The translations under genes and the position numbers were made by a program. 64,000 bases of DNA, from assembly GCF_928382285.1 (NCBI RefSeq), contig NZ_CAKMSS010000001.1, positions 1-64,000 of the forward strand, in the 5' to 3' direction. This document shows positions 35,274-44,271 of this stretch, piece after piece; the first letter of the stretch is position 1; the number at the start of each line of letters is the position of its first letter. The notes under the pieces were generated by a model. That model saw only the letters and a program-made list of their open reading frames with translations, searched no databases and was not told the DNA's origin. The DNA is from Rothia nasimurium (GTDB lineage Bacteria; Actinomycetota; Actinomycetes; Actinomycetales; Micrococcaceae).

Positions 35274-36563
35274 ATGAGCATCACACCCGTAAAAAACCTA
35301 TTGAATGACCAGCTGCCCAGCTTCATCAAGCAGGGCTACCTCTTTATGTCGCACCAGCGCCGCAAGGCCGGGGTCTCCGCAGAGTCGCACTGCCCCATCA
35401 CCTTCTCCGCTCTGGGTGGCACCGCAACCCTGATTCGTGGCGAAGAAGCCGTGGATTTCTTCTACGACGAGTCCAAGATTAGCCGCGGAGGCGCCATGCC
35501 CGCAGCAATCCAGGGGCCCCTCTTCGGTGAAGGCGCCGTTCACACCCTCGACGGTGAAGCCCACAAGGTTCGTAAGGCTAAGATGGCTGAAATGGCCTAC
35601 GCCGACGAGCGCGTTGAGGCTTTCAAGGGCTTCGTTGAAGAAGAAATGAAGGCCCTTATTGAACGGTGGAAGACCAACCCCGGTAACATCTACGACGATG
35701 TTGCTGTAGCCTACGGCCGCGCCGCCTTCCGCTGGGCCGGGGTGCCCGCGTCCGACCGCGAGCTCAACAAGCGTGCTACCCAGATGAGCCATCTGCTCGA
35801 CACCTTCGGTGAGCTCAAGCAGAACGTACTCTCCTGGATTGACCGCAAGAAGCTGGACGCCTGGGCCGAAGAGCTCATCGAAAAGGTCCGCTCCGGCGAA
35901 CTGACCGTCGAACCCGACTCGGTAGTACGTCACATGGCTGACCTGCGCGACGAAAAGGGCGAGCTGGTCACTGCCAAGCTGGCCGGTATCGAGCTGCAGA
36001 ACCTTACCCGCCCCACCGTGGCTGTCTCCCGCTTCGCCGCTTTCGCAGCCGTCGCTATGGTCGAGAACCCCGAGTGGGCTGCTAAGGTCAAGAAGGCAGT
36101 GGAGGACGCCGATGGCCGCCTGGTCAACATCCCTGAAGCCGTTGCATTCGCCCAGGAAACCCGCCGCAAGTACCCCTTCGTTCCCATGCTCCCCGCCATG
36201 GTCAAAGAAGATACAGAACTTTCGGGCTGCCCGATTCAGAAGGGCCAGCGCGTGCTGCTGGACATTCTGGGCACCAACACCTCACCCCAGCTCTGGAAGA
36301 ACGCCACCAGCTTCGACCCCCAGCGCTTCCTCGACCAGCCCGACTACGAAGCTATCAAGGGCTTCATCCCCCAGGGCGGCGGCGATGTGCTCACCGGTCA
36401 CCGTTGCCCCGGCGAGAAAATCGCGGTGGCTGCGCTGTCTTCTACCATCGCAGCGCTCTCAGCAGATAATGTCACCATCTCTGAAGATACCGAGGACACC
36501 ACCTTCAGCATGACCCAGCTGCTGACCCGCCCCAAGACCGGCGTGCGCGTCACCGTCAGCTAG
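35274..36563 (+). CDS. Cytochrome P450 of the CYP152 family (fatty acid peroxygenase/decarboxylase)
   Basis: The 429-residue protein is a CYP152-type heme enzyme that uses hydrogen peroxide on fatty acids without a redox partner. The heme-ligand segment is PQGGGDVLTGHRCPGE with Cys378, and the substrate-carboxylate Arg is Arg246 in NLTRPTVAVSRF. The active-site segment PLFGEGAVHTLDG has Phe84 and His90. These align with Phe79, His85 and Arg245 of OleT from Jeotgalicoccus, where His replaces the Gln of the Bacillus hydroxylase P450-BS-beta. A terminal-alkene-forming decarboxylase is therefore likely, though His is not proof. The gene is monocistronic, and its end overlaps a convergent gene by four bases. 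Confidence 0.9.
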   Translation: MSITPVKNLLNDQLPSFIKQGYLFMSHQRRKAGVSAESHCPITFSALGGTATLIRGEEAVDFFYDESKISRGGAMPAAIQGPLFGEGAVHTLDGEAHKVRKAKMAEMAYADERVEAFKGFVEEEMKALIERWKTNPGNIYDDVAVAYGRAAFRWAGVPASDRELNKRATQMSHLLDTFGELKQNVLSWIDRKKLDAWAEELIEKVRSGELTVEPDSVVRHMADLRDEKGELVTAKLAGIELQNLTRPTVAVSRFAAFAAVAMVENPEWAAKVKKAVEDADGRLVNIPEAVAFAQETRRKYPFVPMLPAMVKEDTELSGCPIQKGQRVLLDILGTNTSPQLWKNATSFDPQRFLDQPDYEAIKGFIPQGGGDVLTGHRCPGEKIAVAALSSTIAALSADNVTISEDTEDTTFSMTQLLTRPKTGVRVTVS

Positions 36564-37774
36564 GGCAGGCGTCCGCTCCTCTCGGAAGATAGCAAACTGG
36601 CTAGGTCCCGGCTCCCCACCCGTACGGTGGCAAGAGCCCGGGGCCGAGCTTTTTTAAGGACGCCCCCGCCAGCCTTGCGCTGTTCACTGCGGGTTTGCCG
36701 CCACAGGGCAAGAAAATCGTCGAGGGCACTCTGCACGAGCTGGTAGGTATCGGGGTCGAGCTCCTGGGCCTTGGCGCGCATGAGCTGAATGAAGGGAACG
36801 ATATTTTGGCTAATAGCTAGCAGGCTGGTGTAGCCCTCGTCCATGGCCAAGCTGAAACAGATATCAACTACCTGTTGAACCTCTTCGGGGGAATGGCGCT
36901 CCAGCCAGGCTCTGGTCACCATTTCAACCCGGTCGCTGGCGGGCGTGGGGTGCTCGGCCAGCATAAAGTGCCCCCGAGTATCGGTATGCCAGTTAAAAAC
37001 AGAATGTTGAACCAGGCCGAAGAAGCTGCTGGCCACCACCTGCGGGCTGCCCTGCTTGAACATCAGACGGCCCACGATGCTGTCGACCGGGATGTACTCC
37101 ACCGTTTTATCCAGGGTGCGCCGGTAGCCGGGGTGGTCGAGAAAGTCAGGTACAAAGCCGGGGGAGTCAAAGGTAATCAGTTCGTCAATACGATTCTGGG
37201 CCTGCTCGCTCTGCATGCTGGCTGCGTGTACCGCCAGATGCCCGCCCTTAGAATGGCCGGTGACATACAGGGGCGTCTTCGGCGCCCGGGCCAGAGCGCG
37301 CGAGAGGTAATCAACCGCCAGCGCCTGAGCCGGAATCTGCTGCCGGGCAGCCAGATGAAAATCCTCTTTCCAGCCGGTCAGCGTATCGTCGGTGCCGCGA
37401 AAAATAACCTGTTTGAGCACCCCGGGGAGCACTAAGGTGAGAGCCGCAAACTGAACCTGCTCGGCGTCGTCCTGCCGTACCTCATAGCGGTAGAACTTGA
37501 GCCCGGCAAAGCGGGCGGACGCCGCCACCAGCTTAAGCAGCTGCAGCCGCTGGGCGGTAGCCAAGAACCAGTTGGCGCGCAGCTCGCTGTCGCTGTAGAA
37601 CTCCTGGTAAATCTGCGCCGCACCTAGCCCATAGGTAAGCCCGGCATGGTGCTCTGCAATCACATCAAGGGGAAGGTAGGCCAGCTCATTGAGCAGACAG
37701 AGGTCAACGTGGGTGAGCGGACGCTCCTGCGGAGTATCGTGCAGGTGCTTCTGAGCGTAAGCGAGCAGGTTCAT
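36560..37774 (-). CDS. Alpha/beta hydrolase of the Mbeg1-like (DUF2974) family
   Basis: The 404-residue protein has a lipase-like core with the nucleophile elbow GHSKGGHLAVHAA, preceded by FRGTDDTLTGWKEDF, as in Mbeg1-like/DUF2974 proteins found widely in Firmicutes and actinobacteria. The Asp/His partners are probably within FDSPGF and the later HFMLAEH. No signal peptide is present, so the protein is likely cytosolic. Substrate unknown; an esterase is the simplest guess. The gene converges on the P450, overlapping by four bases. Confidence 0.75.
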   Translation of the reverse strand: MNLLAYAQKHLHDTPQERPLTHVDLCLLNELAYLPLDVIAEHHAGLTYGLGAAQIYQEFYSDSELRANWFLATAQRLQLLKLVAASARFAGLKFYRYEVRQDDAEQVQFAALTLVLPGVLKQVIFRGTDDTLTGWKEDFHLAARQQIPAQALAVDYLSRALARAPKTPLYVTGHSKGGHLAVHAASMQSEQAQNRIDELITFDSPGFVPDFLDHPGYRRTLDKTVEYIPVDSIVGRLMFKQGSPQVVASSFFGLVQHSVFNWHTDTRGHFMLAEHPTPASDRVEMVTRAWLERHSPEEVQQVVDICFSLAMDEGYTSLLAISQNIVPFIQLMRAKAQELDPDTYQLVQSALDDFLALWRQTRSEQRKAGGGVLKKARPRALATVRVGSRDLASLLSSERSGRLP

Positions 37775-37781
37775 AGGCTCT

Positions 37782-38636
37782 CTACAGTTGGTTCAAATCT
37801 ATCTTGCCCATGCTCAGCAGCTTGGCGCAGGCGTCCGTATCTGTCATGAGCTGGCCGATGTTCTGAGGGAGAACCTGCCACGAGACCCCGTAGGCATCAA
37901 CGCACCAGCCGCAGCGCTCGGCGTCCGCAACCTGCGAAAGTACCGACCAAGCCCCATCGATCCCTACCTGATTCTGATAGAGCAGGGCCATAGAAACACC
38001 CGGGTCAAAGGTGAAGTCGTGGAAGGTGCCCGCATCAATAGCGGTGAAGGTTCCGCCGCCCATCGTAAAGGTGGTCATCTGCACCGCCTCGGGATCGAGA
38101 TAGGAGCCCTCACCGTGGCGGGTCAGGCTCAGGCGCTCGCCGCCGAGTAGCTCCATCCAGGTGTTGGTGGCTTCTTCGCACTTGCCGTGAGCTACGTTGC
38201 CAAACATGAAGCAGGGCGTGAAGAAAGGTAGGTCGCTGGGTGTTTCTTCAAGGAAGAGCTGCCAGGTGAAGCCGTAGCGGTCGCGCACCCAGGCAAAAAG
38301 CGGTGCGAAGGGGTAGGCCTGCAGGGGCATGAGCTCCCCGCCCTCACCGATAGCGGTATGGGCGTGGCGCAGGGCTTGCTCAGCCTGCTCTAGGCTACCG
38401 AACCGGTCGGGGCTAAACCGCAGGAAGCCCGAAATGGACGGATTGGGGGAGTAGGTGGCGTCCGCTCCCAGCAGGAGTAGGTCGGCGCCGTCGATGTTGA
38501 GGGTGCCCATGTCGGGAGCCGGGGCGGACGCGGTCAGCGGCAGGGCTTGTGCATAGTAGGTGGCAGCCTCGGCGGCATCACCGTTAATCCAGACGCAGGC
38601 GGTGGGAGCTGAGATGGGACGGAAAGTGGAAGTCAT
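37782..38636 (-). CDS. VOC-family protein with two PhnB-like domains
   Basis: ATG 38636 (MTSTFRPISAPTACVWING) gives 284 residues. The 22-residue extension in the longer frame lacks support. Two PhnB/3-demethylubiquinone-methyltransferase-like VOC halves are visible, each with a TxCFxF or TACVWINGD start and the DRYGFTWQLFLEE / DAYGVSWQVLPQ motif. Proteins of this type bind metals or small ligands; the exact role is unknown. It lies seven bases upstream of the DUF2974 gene on the same strand, so the two may be co-transcribed. Confidence 0.8.
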   Translation of the reverse strand: MTSTFRPISAPTACVWINGDAAEAATYYAQALPLTASAPAPDMGTLNIDGADLLLLGADATYSPNPSISGFLRFSPDRFGSLEQAEQALRHAHTAIGEGGELMPLQAYPFAPLFAWVRDRYGFTWQLFLEETPSDLPFFTPCFMFGNVAHGKCEEATNTWMELLGGERLSLTRHGEGSYLDPEAVQMTTFTMGGGTFTAIDAGTFHDFTFDPGVSMALLYQNQVGIDGAWSVLSQVADAERCGWCVDAYGVSWQVLPQNIGQLMTDTDACAKLLSMGKIDLNQL

Positions 38637-38794
38637 AGCTCCTATCTTCGCACAGGGATGTGAATAGATGCCTGCGGAGATGAAGCGCCAGTGACTCATC
38701 ATAAATAGGTTATAAAAATATAACTTAATTGCCCTGTTGACCTTGTCTTGTTTTGATCTACCTCATTATTATGTTTAGGCACCCAAACTTATTT

Positions 38795-38813
38795 GTAAGG
38801 TAGCCCTAAGTAA
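38795..38813 (+). promoter_or_regulatory. Possible DtxR/IdeR iron box before the HtaA gene
   Basis: GTAAGGTAGCCCTAAGTAA matches the 19-base DtxR consensus at 12 positions by my alignment. TATTAT at 38767-38772 upstream could be its promoter's -10. Heme-uptake HtaA genes are iron-regulated in corynebacteria, which makes the position attractive, but the match is imperfect. Confidence 0.35.
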
Positions 38814-38869
38814 TATGTAAGGGGCTGCCGGTGCTCTCCCTACACACCACCTCATCAAGGACGACTGAC

Positions 38870-39523
38870 GTGAAGCCACTACTCGCTACAACCGCTCTCA
38901 CTACGGCGCTCATCATGGGCGGAGCTGCAGCTCCCACCGCCAGTGCCACACCCACTGCTACTGACCTACCCGCCACCCTTGCTAGCGTTGATAGCCTGCC
39001 AGCCTCGGAAGAAAACCGCCTGGTAGCAGGTAGCGCCAACTGGAACTACGTCAATAGCTGGCGGAGCTATCTGGGGGCTAGCTCAGAAAAATTCCTCGAC
39101 GGTGCAGGTCTAGTAGCCGGTACTAAAGACATCGAATGGCAAGCAAAACCCGGCCAAACCTTTGACCCCGAGAACCCCGGCAAACTCCATTTCACCGGCC
39201 ACGTGCACTGGAGCAAATACGACGGCTACCTCGATGTACATTTCAAAAACCTGACTATTGATTTCGCCACAAAACAACTTCTTGTCGATGCCTCAACCGC
39301 TAACACCATGGCAGGCACAGGCCCCGCAAACGCAACCCAAGAAGCCATCGCAGACCTCCCCGATTTAGCCTGGGAAGTTCGCGGCAATACTCTGCTGGTC
39401 TACTCACATACCCCGGTGATTACCCAGCTCTCAGAACGCATCGTCGGCTTCTACTCCGGCGATAAAGGTGCACCTTTTGTCGCCACCTTTGAAATCTATA
39501 CCGGTGACCCCCCAGGCACCTGA
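38870..39523 (+). pseudogene. 5' part of a split HtaA-LRR surface protein gene: signal peptide and HtaA domain
   Basis: GTG 38870 has AAGGA ten bases upstream and opens a signal peptide (KPLLATTALTTALIMGG, then APTASA) and 217 residues in all. Residues about 50-205 resemble an HtaA heme-transport-associated domain (NYVNSWRSYLGAS, FTGHVHWSKYDGYLDV, LVDAST). HtaA proteins capture heme in corynebacteria. The frame ends at TGA 39521 just after a run of six C. Removing one C joins it to the LRR frame at 39468-40940, giving one 689-residue protein. The His of the usual GHDG stretch appears as KYDG here. Confidence 0.7.
39508..39513 (+). other. C6 tract at the HtaA/LRR frame break
   Basis: Six C lie at the junction of the two frames. 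With five C the reading is ...TGDPQAPERP..., which runs straight into the downstream LRR frame; with six it meets a stop four codons later. Confidence 0.8.
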
Positions 39524-40940
39524 GCGTCCTCTCCCTATCTTCTGGAAGCTGTTTCCCGACCGCTACGAGGACCCCTTCTACCGCCCGCCCCTGATTGATC
39601 CTGATGAAGAAACCTTCGAAGTTAATGTTCCTGACCCCACCTTGCGAAGCTGCATCTTCTCAACCCTGGGTATCCCCGAAGAAACGGCTATCGTCAACAA
39701 GGTACTGCAGCAGCTCCAGACGGTACCCTGCATCGGCTACAACGTACCTGAAGACCAAAAAATCAAAGATCTGACCGGCCTTGAGCATGCCCGTAATCTC
39801 AGCTGGCTGCGCATTCCCTACCACGCGGTAGAAGACCTTTCCCCTCTGTCCGGTCTTACCAAGCTGCACAGCATCGATATTTCGCATAATCAGGTAAGGT
39901 CTTTGGCCCCTTTAGCCAAGGTGACCTCTTTACAAAGCATCACCGCTGACAACAACAAAATCAGGACTATTGACTCTCTCACAGAGCTAACTGATTTGCA
40001 GACTCTCTCGGTGAATAATAACCGTCTCACCAGTCTGAAAGGCCTGCCTTACCATATCTACACCGTGCGGGCAGACAACAACCGCGTGAGCGATATGAGC
40101 GGAACCTCTTTCTCAACTACTCCTTATCTGCGCATGCTGTCCCTGCGCCATAACCGAATTACGTCGGTCGGCCCCCTCACTACCCTAGAAACCATTGAAA
40201 GCGTTGATCTTCGCAACAACTTCATTAGCGATCCCTGCCCTATGAAAGTCTGGGAAGAAAATACCAGCCTGACCAGCCTGCGGCTCCAGTACAACCTCTT
40301 TGACGACTGGAGCTGCCTGAGCGGAATTAGTCGAACCGATGTGGCAGACCCCGCCTGGGGTGAAATCAATGAGACTAACCCCGAAAAGCTAGAAGACCTT
40401 CTTGCCCAGGACGCAGCCGAGGACGCCCTAGACGCTGAAGAGCCTCTACCCGAAGAGTCTCCAAATCCCAGCGACGAGATTGACGAAACACCCATTGCTC
40501 AACCGGTTCCTGACCCCGTAACAACACCAGAGCCAGCTCCCGAAACGACCGAAACCCCTGCGCCCGAAGCAACCCAGGAGCCCAGCCCTGAGGTGGCGCG
40601 CGACCCTGAGCCATCAGCCTCAGCTACTCTTGCTGCTCCGGCACCTGCCCCTAGCACTTCGGCTAGCTCTAGGTCTGAACAGCAGGCTGCCCTGCCTCGA
40701 CCCTCCTCCGGGGGCACAGGGGCTACGGCGAATACCACTGCCGCACCTCAGATTGTAGGTTCTGCAGAACAAGCTACAAGCAGTGCAAAGACACAGGCGC
40801 TCCAAGAACAATCAAAGCCTTCAACAGGTCAGCTTGCCTCAACCGGCGTCGCCCCGGGCCTGGTAGCTGTAGGCCTGTGTGCCCTGCTACTGGTGATTGG
40901 AGGCGGAACCACCGTCGTACGTTCTCGTCGCTCCTCATAA
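39514..40940 (+). pseudogene. 3' part of the split surface protein gene: leucine-rich repeats, Pro/Glu-rich stalk and LASTG anchor
   Basis: The frame from 39468 to 40940 lacks a signal peptide and its first residues overlap the HtaA frame, so it reads as the continuation of the same gene. About seven LRR units of the internalin/SDS22 kind are visible (for example LTKLHSIDISHNQVRSLAPL and LTDLQTLSVNNNRLTSLKGL). A stalk of about 110 residues rich in Pro, Glu, Thr and Ala follows. The C-terminus has LASTG, a membrane helix and a basic tail, the pattern for a sortase (class E, LAXTG type) anchor. Confidence 0.75.
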
Positions 40941-41135
40941 AATTCAGCTTGATAAGCTATGAGCCCCGTAGCCTATGTGCGGGGCTCATAGGTTCTAGCT
41001 GGACACGGGGTGAAGCCTACGCAGGTTAGCTCTCGGCAGCTCCTATACAGATAAAGAAGCAGTTCAGTAGACTTTAAGAACGGTCACCAGAACTATCTCA
41101 GCTTGACCTACTGCACCAACTAGAGGGCCTGATAC

Positions 41136-42611
41136 ATGAATACACTGCTTCAACGTACAGAAAATGTACGCACCTCAACGCTTCAGCGCATAGGTCTAGA
41201 AAATCTGAGTGAATTTGAGCAGTTCTTCACGCCCATTGCGGTAGCGGAAATTATGGCAGACCTGGTAGACGTCTCACCATTAGCAGAGAAAAAAGAAATC
41301 AGAATTCTTGATCCCGGTGCAGGTATTGGCGTATTGGCCATTGCAGCAGGTCAACGTATCCGAGAAGCTTTACCCCAGATGCCTATCCACGTTGTAGCTA
41401 TCGAAAAAGACCCTTCGCTGTTAGCAACTCTTGAAGCCGCTCTTGCTGATGCTGAGGCTCACCTGGGAGATTTCACCTACACCGTCCAGCAGCAAGATTT
41501 TGTGTATTGGGCGTACCAGGATCTTATGAGCTCGGGAGACCCACAGGAGCAGGACTTTGACGTGGTCATCATGAATCCCCCTTATGCGAAGATAGCTGCG
41601 TCAAGCGCTGAAGCAAAGCATCTGAGAGTGCATGATGTAAATGTTCCTAACTTGTATGCTGCATTTGTTGCCCTTGGCGCACAGATGCTTTCACCTGATG
41701 GGCAGCTTATCGCTATTACTCCCCGCTCATGGATGAACGGTCCCTATTTTCAACAGTATCGAGAGCTTCTGCATCGTACCTGTTCACTTACCCATATCCA
41801 TACCTTTAAATCCCGGAAAGAAGTATTTAAAGACACCGGAGTACTTCAAGAATCGGTCATCACTAAGTTTGAGAATAAGCTGCCAACCGAACACGTGCTG
41901 ATTAGCAGCTCAGTAGCGCAAGGGCAGGAAACCAAGACCCGAACCGTTGCTAGAGAAGCAGTTGAGTCGCAGGGAGTAATCTTCGTTCCTGCCCATCAAG
42001 AAGATGAAGAGATTATCGCTTGGATGGCACGGGCTACTCATCACCTCAGCGATATTGGACTGCAAGTGTCAACTGGAAAAGTTGTTGACTTTAGGAATAA
42101 AGATAAACTTCAACTCAAGCCGAATAAACTAACCGTTCCCTTGGTGTATCCAGCGCATTTTACAGCAGGAAATCTGCAGCACCCGAAAGCAGATCTGAAG
42201 AAACCTCAGTATTACCAAACAACAGCAGAAGATAAAAACACTGTTGCTCCTGGTACTTTCGTGCTGGTTAAACGTTTTAGCGCTAAAGAAGAAAAACGTA
42301 GAGTTACAGCAGCGATCTGGTCGTCGAAAGAGATGGCTGCTTTTGATAATAAGACAAATTACTTTCACAGTCAGGGGGAGGGGCTTTCGCAAGATTTAGC
42401 TCTAGGGCTAACGCTATGGCTGAACTCAAGCTACGTCGACAGATACTTCCGTATTTTCTCTGGCCATACACAGGTGAATGCTACCGATTTGCGGATGATG
42501 CCCTACCCCTCGACACAGCAACTAAGAGATATAGCGCGCACCGGGCTTGACCCCGATGCAGCTGTATACGAAGTGCTAGGCGACAAGGACAAAGTGCATG
42601 CCGCAGCTTAA
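41136..42611 (+). CDS. N6-adenine DNA methyltransferase of a PstI/BsuBI-type restriction-modification system
   Basis: The 491-residue protein has the SAM motif ILDPGAGIGVLAIAAG and the catalytic NPPY motif in VIMNPPYAK, in the gamma-type order of N6-adenine methyltransferases. The size and order, followed by a 311-residue endonuclease, match M.PstI and M.BsuBI (about 500 residues), which methylate the adenine in CTGCAG. The target recognition part is the C-terminal third. The G+C content is lower than in the flanks. It overlaps the endonuclease gene by 14 bases. Confidence 0.88.
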   Translation: MNTLLQRTENVRTSTLQRIGLENLSEFEQFFTPIAVAEIMADLVDVSPLAEKKEIRILDPGAGIGVLAIAAGQRIREALPQMPIHVVAIEKDPSLLATLEAALADAEAHLGDFTYTVQQQDFVYWAYQDLMSSGDPQEQDFDVVIMNPPYAKIAASSAEAKHLRVHDVNVPNLYAAFVALGAQMLSPDGQLIAITPRSWMNGPYFQQYRELLHRTCSLTHIHTFKSRKEVFKDTGVLQESVITKFENKLPTEHVLISSSVAQGQETKTRTVAREAVESQGVIFVPAHQEDEEIIAWMARATHHLSDIGLQVSTGKVVDFRNKDKLQLKPNKLTVPLVYPAHFTAGNLQHPKADLKKPQYYQTTAEDKNTVAPGTFVLVKRFSAKEEKRRVTAAIWSSKEMAAFDNKTNYFHSQGEGLSQDLALGLTLWLNSSYVDRYFRIFSGHTQVNATDLRMMPYPSTQQLRDIARTGLDPDAAVYEVLGDKDKVHAAA

Positions 42612-43533
42612 TGACGCACAAAAACTTCTCACTACGCTAGGGTTTGATAGGCAGCGCACTAACGTAATGGCCGCAAGAACCCTTCTAGCTTTAGCCCAGC
42701 TTAATTTTGAGCAAGACTGGGCCGAAGCAAGCAACCCTCGCATGGGTGTCCGCTCGATTATGGACTGGATGCGGCAGGAGCTAGATTTTCAGGTTGCTGA
42801 AAATACGCGAGAAACTATTAGACGATTTGTGCTGAAGCAGTTCGTTGAAGCGGGGTTTTGTCTACATAATGATGATGACCCTGAAAGACCCACAAATTCA
42901 TCAAAAAATGTTTACCGTCTTTCTGATGAAGCGCTCGCAGTCGTCCGCTCCTATCAGGGCGATAGCGGTGGAAAAATAATAGAAAAATATCTAAAGTCCA
43001 AGGTCGTTCTTACCGATAAGTACGCTAAAGCTAGAGAGCGGTCGAGATTTAGCATAACTCTGCCGCAAGGGGAAAAGGTCTCGTTAAAGCGAGGCGGGCA
43101 AAACCAGCTGATTGAAAAGATCATCACAGACTTTTGCCCTCAGTTCATTCCTGACGCTCAGGTTCTCTATATCGGCGATGCTGACAGTAAGGAAGGCACA
43201 TACGACAGGGAACGACTTCGTGAGCTAGGTATCGAACTCCCGGAACAGGGAAAAATGCCGGATCTTATCGTGTATCAGCCCGATAAACATTGGCTGTTTC
43301 TTATAGAGGCATGCTCAACGCACGGCCCTGTCGACCATTGGCGTTATTCAGAGCTCGAATCTCTATTTTCACCGACTTCTGCGGGGCTGGTATATGTTTC
43401 TTGTTTCCCAGACCGCACAACGCTTCGGAGGTTTATTGCTGATTTGGCGTGGGAGACCGAAGCCTGGATTGCTGAAGAGCCAACTCACATGATGCATTTG
43501 AACGGTTCACGATTCATGGGTCCTTATAACTGA
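42598..43533 (+). CDS. Type II restriction endonuclease, PstI/BsuBI family
   Basis: The 311-residue protein matches the size of R.PstI (326) and R.BsuBI (316). A family-like core is seen as KMPDLIVY followed by WLFLIEACSTHGPV, a PD-(D/E)xK-like arrangement, with an N-terminal helical region. The predicted site is CTGCAG with a 3' overhang, which is inferred from family only. It is translated right after the methylase, with a 14-base overlap, and no separate controller protein is seen. Confidence 0.85.
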   Translation: MPQLNDAQKLLTTLGFDRQRTNVMAARTLLALAQLNFEQDWAEASNPRMGVRSIMDWMRQELDFQVAENTRETIRRFVLKQFVEAGFCLHNDDDPERPTNSSKNVYRLSDEALAVVRSYQGDSGGKIIEKYLKSKVVLTDKYAKARERSRFSITLPQGEKVSLKRGGQNQLIEKIITDFCPQFIPDAQVLYIGDADSKEGTYDRERLRELGIELPEQGKMPDLIVYQPDKHWLFLIEACSTHGPVDHWRYSELESLFSPTSAGLVYVSCFPDRTTLRRFIADLAWETEAWIAEEPTHMMHLNGSRFMGPYN

Positions 43534-43584
43534 TGTTCTAGAAGCTTGCTTGGCCATTGAATCTGGCTCCCCGCATACGGAGTT

Positions 43585-44271
43585 TCAGTTTCGCCGCGTG
43601 CCGTCCTCGTTCCACAGGCCTGAGATGCCGCGGCGGTGGGAGGTCACCAGGTGGGTATCGAGCACGCCGATGGCTTCCATCATGGCGTAGGCACTGGTGG
43701 GCCCGATGAACTTAAAGCCCAGCTTCTTCAAGGTTTTAGAGAGAAGCAGGGAGTTCTCATCCTGGGTGGGAATATCGGAGAGGACGGCCGGGATCGGGGT
43801 GCGCTCGGGCATGAAAGACCAGATGAGGGCGGGTAAACCTGCCTCAACCTGCTGGCCTGCCGCAAGCGTCCGCGCCGCTAGGCCGATGGCGGCTCCGCCG
43901 GGAGCCGTCACGCAGCCGACCGACCGCAGGGCGACTGTTGCCTGGGCGTTGCCGATAGCTGCGCGAATCTTGCCGCGGTGGCGAATAATGCGGGCGTCCG
44001 CAGCTAGCCGCTCCACGTCGTCCTCGGTGAAAGCCGCGACCTTCTCAACCTCAAAGCCCTCAAAGAGTTCGCGGAAGGCCTCGCGCTTGGTCAAGATAGT
44101 GCGCCAGGAGAGCCCGGCCTGAAAACCCTCGAGGCAGAGGCGCTCAAAGACGCCCTGCTCGTCGGTGACGGGCACACCCCACTCGGTATCGTAGTAGGCC
44201 TGCATATCACCATCGTCTGCGGCCCAGACCGGGCGCACTAGCCCGTCGGCACCTACCCGGGTATCGGTCAT
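43585..44271 (-). CDS. tag: DNA-3-methyladenine glycosylase I
   Basis: The 228-residue protein removes 3-methyladenine from DNA. Family segments are the VRPVWAADDGDMQAYYDTEWG opening (family has a conserved Cys/Tyr-Trp region), FQAGLSWRTILTKREAFR, and the KLGFKFIGPTSAYAMMEAIG part with the glycosylase core. The usual zinc-binding Cys/His set is only partly visible, and the opening lacks the Cys seen in E. coli Tag. It overlaps ogt by one base and is downstream of it on the minus strand. Confidence 0.9.
   Translation of the reverse strand: MTDTRVGADGLVRPVWAADDGDMQAYYDTEWGVPVTDEQGVFERLCLEGFQAGLSWRTILTKREAFRELFEGFEVEKVAAFTEDDVERLAADARIIRHRGKIRAAIGNAQATVALRSVGCVTAPGGAAIGLAARTLAAGQQVEAGLPALIWSFMPERTPIPAVLSDIPTQDENSLLLSKTLKKLGFKFIGPTSAYAMMEAIGVLDTHLVTSHRRGISGLWNEDGTRRN

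Noticed and set aside
39508..39513. Certain phase variation by C-tract slippage
   Set aside because: Six C is short for a phase-variable tract; a sequencing or assembly error or a decayed gene is equally possible, so it is reported only as a candidate.
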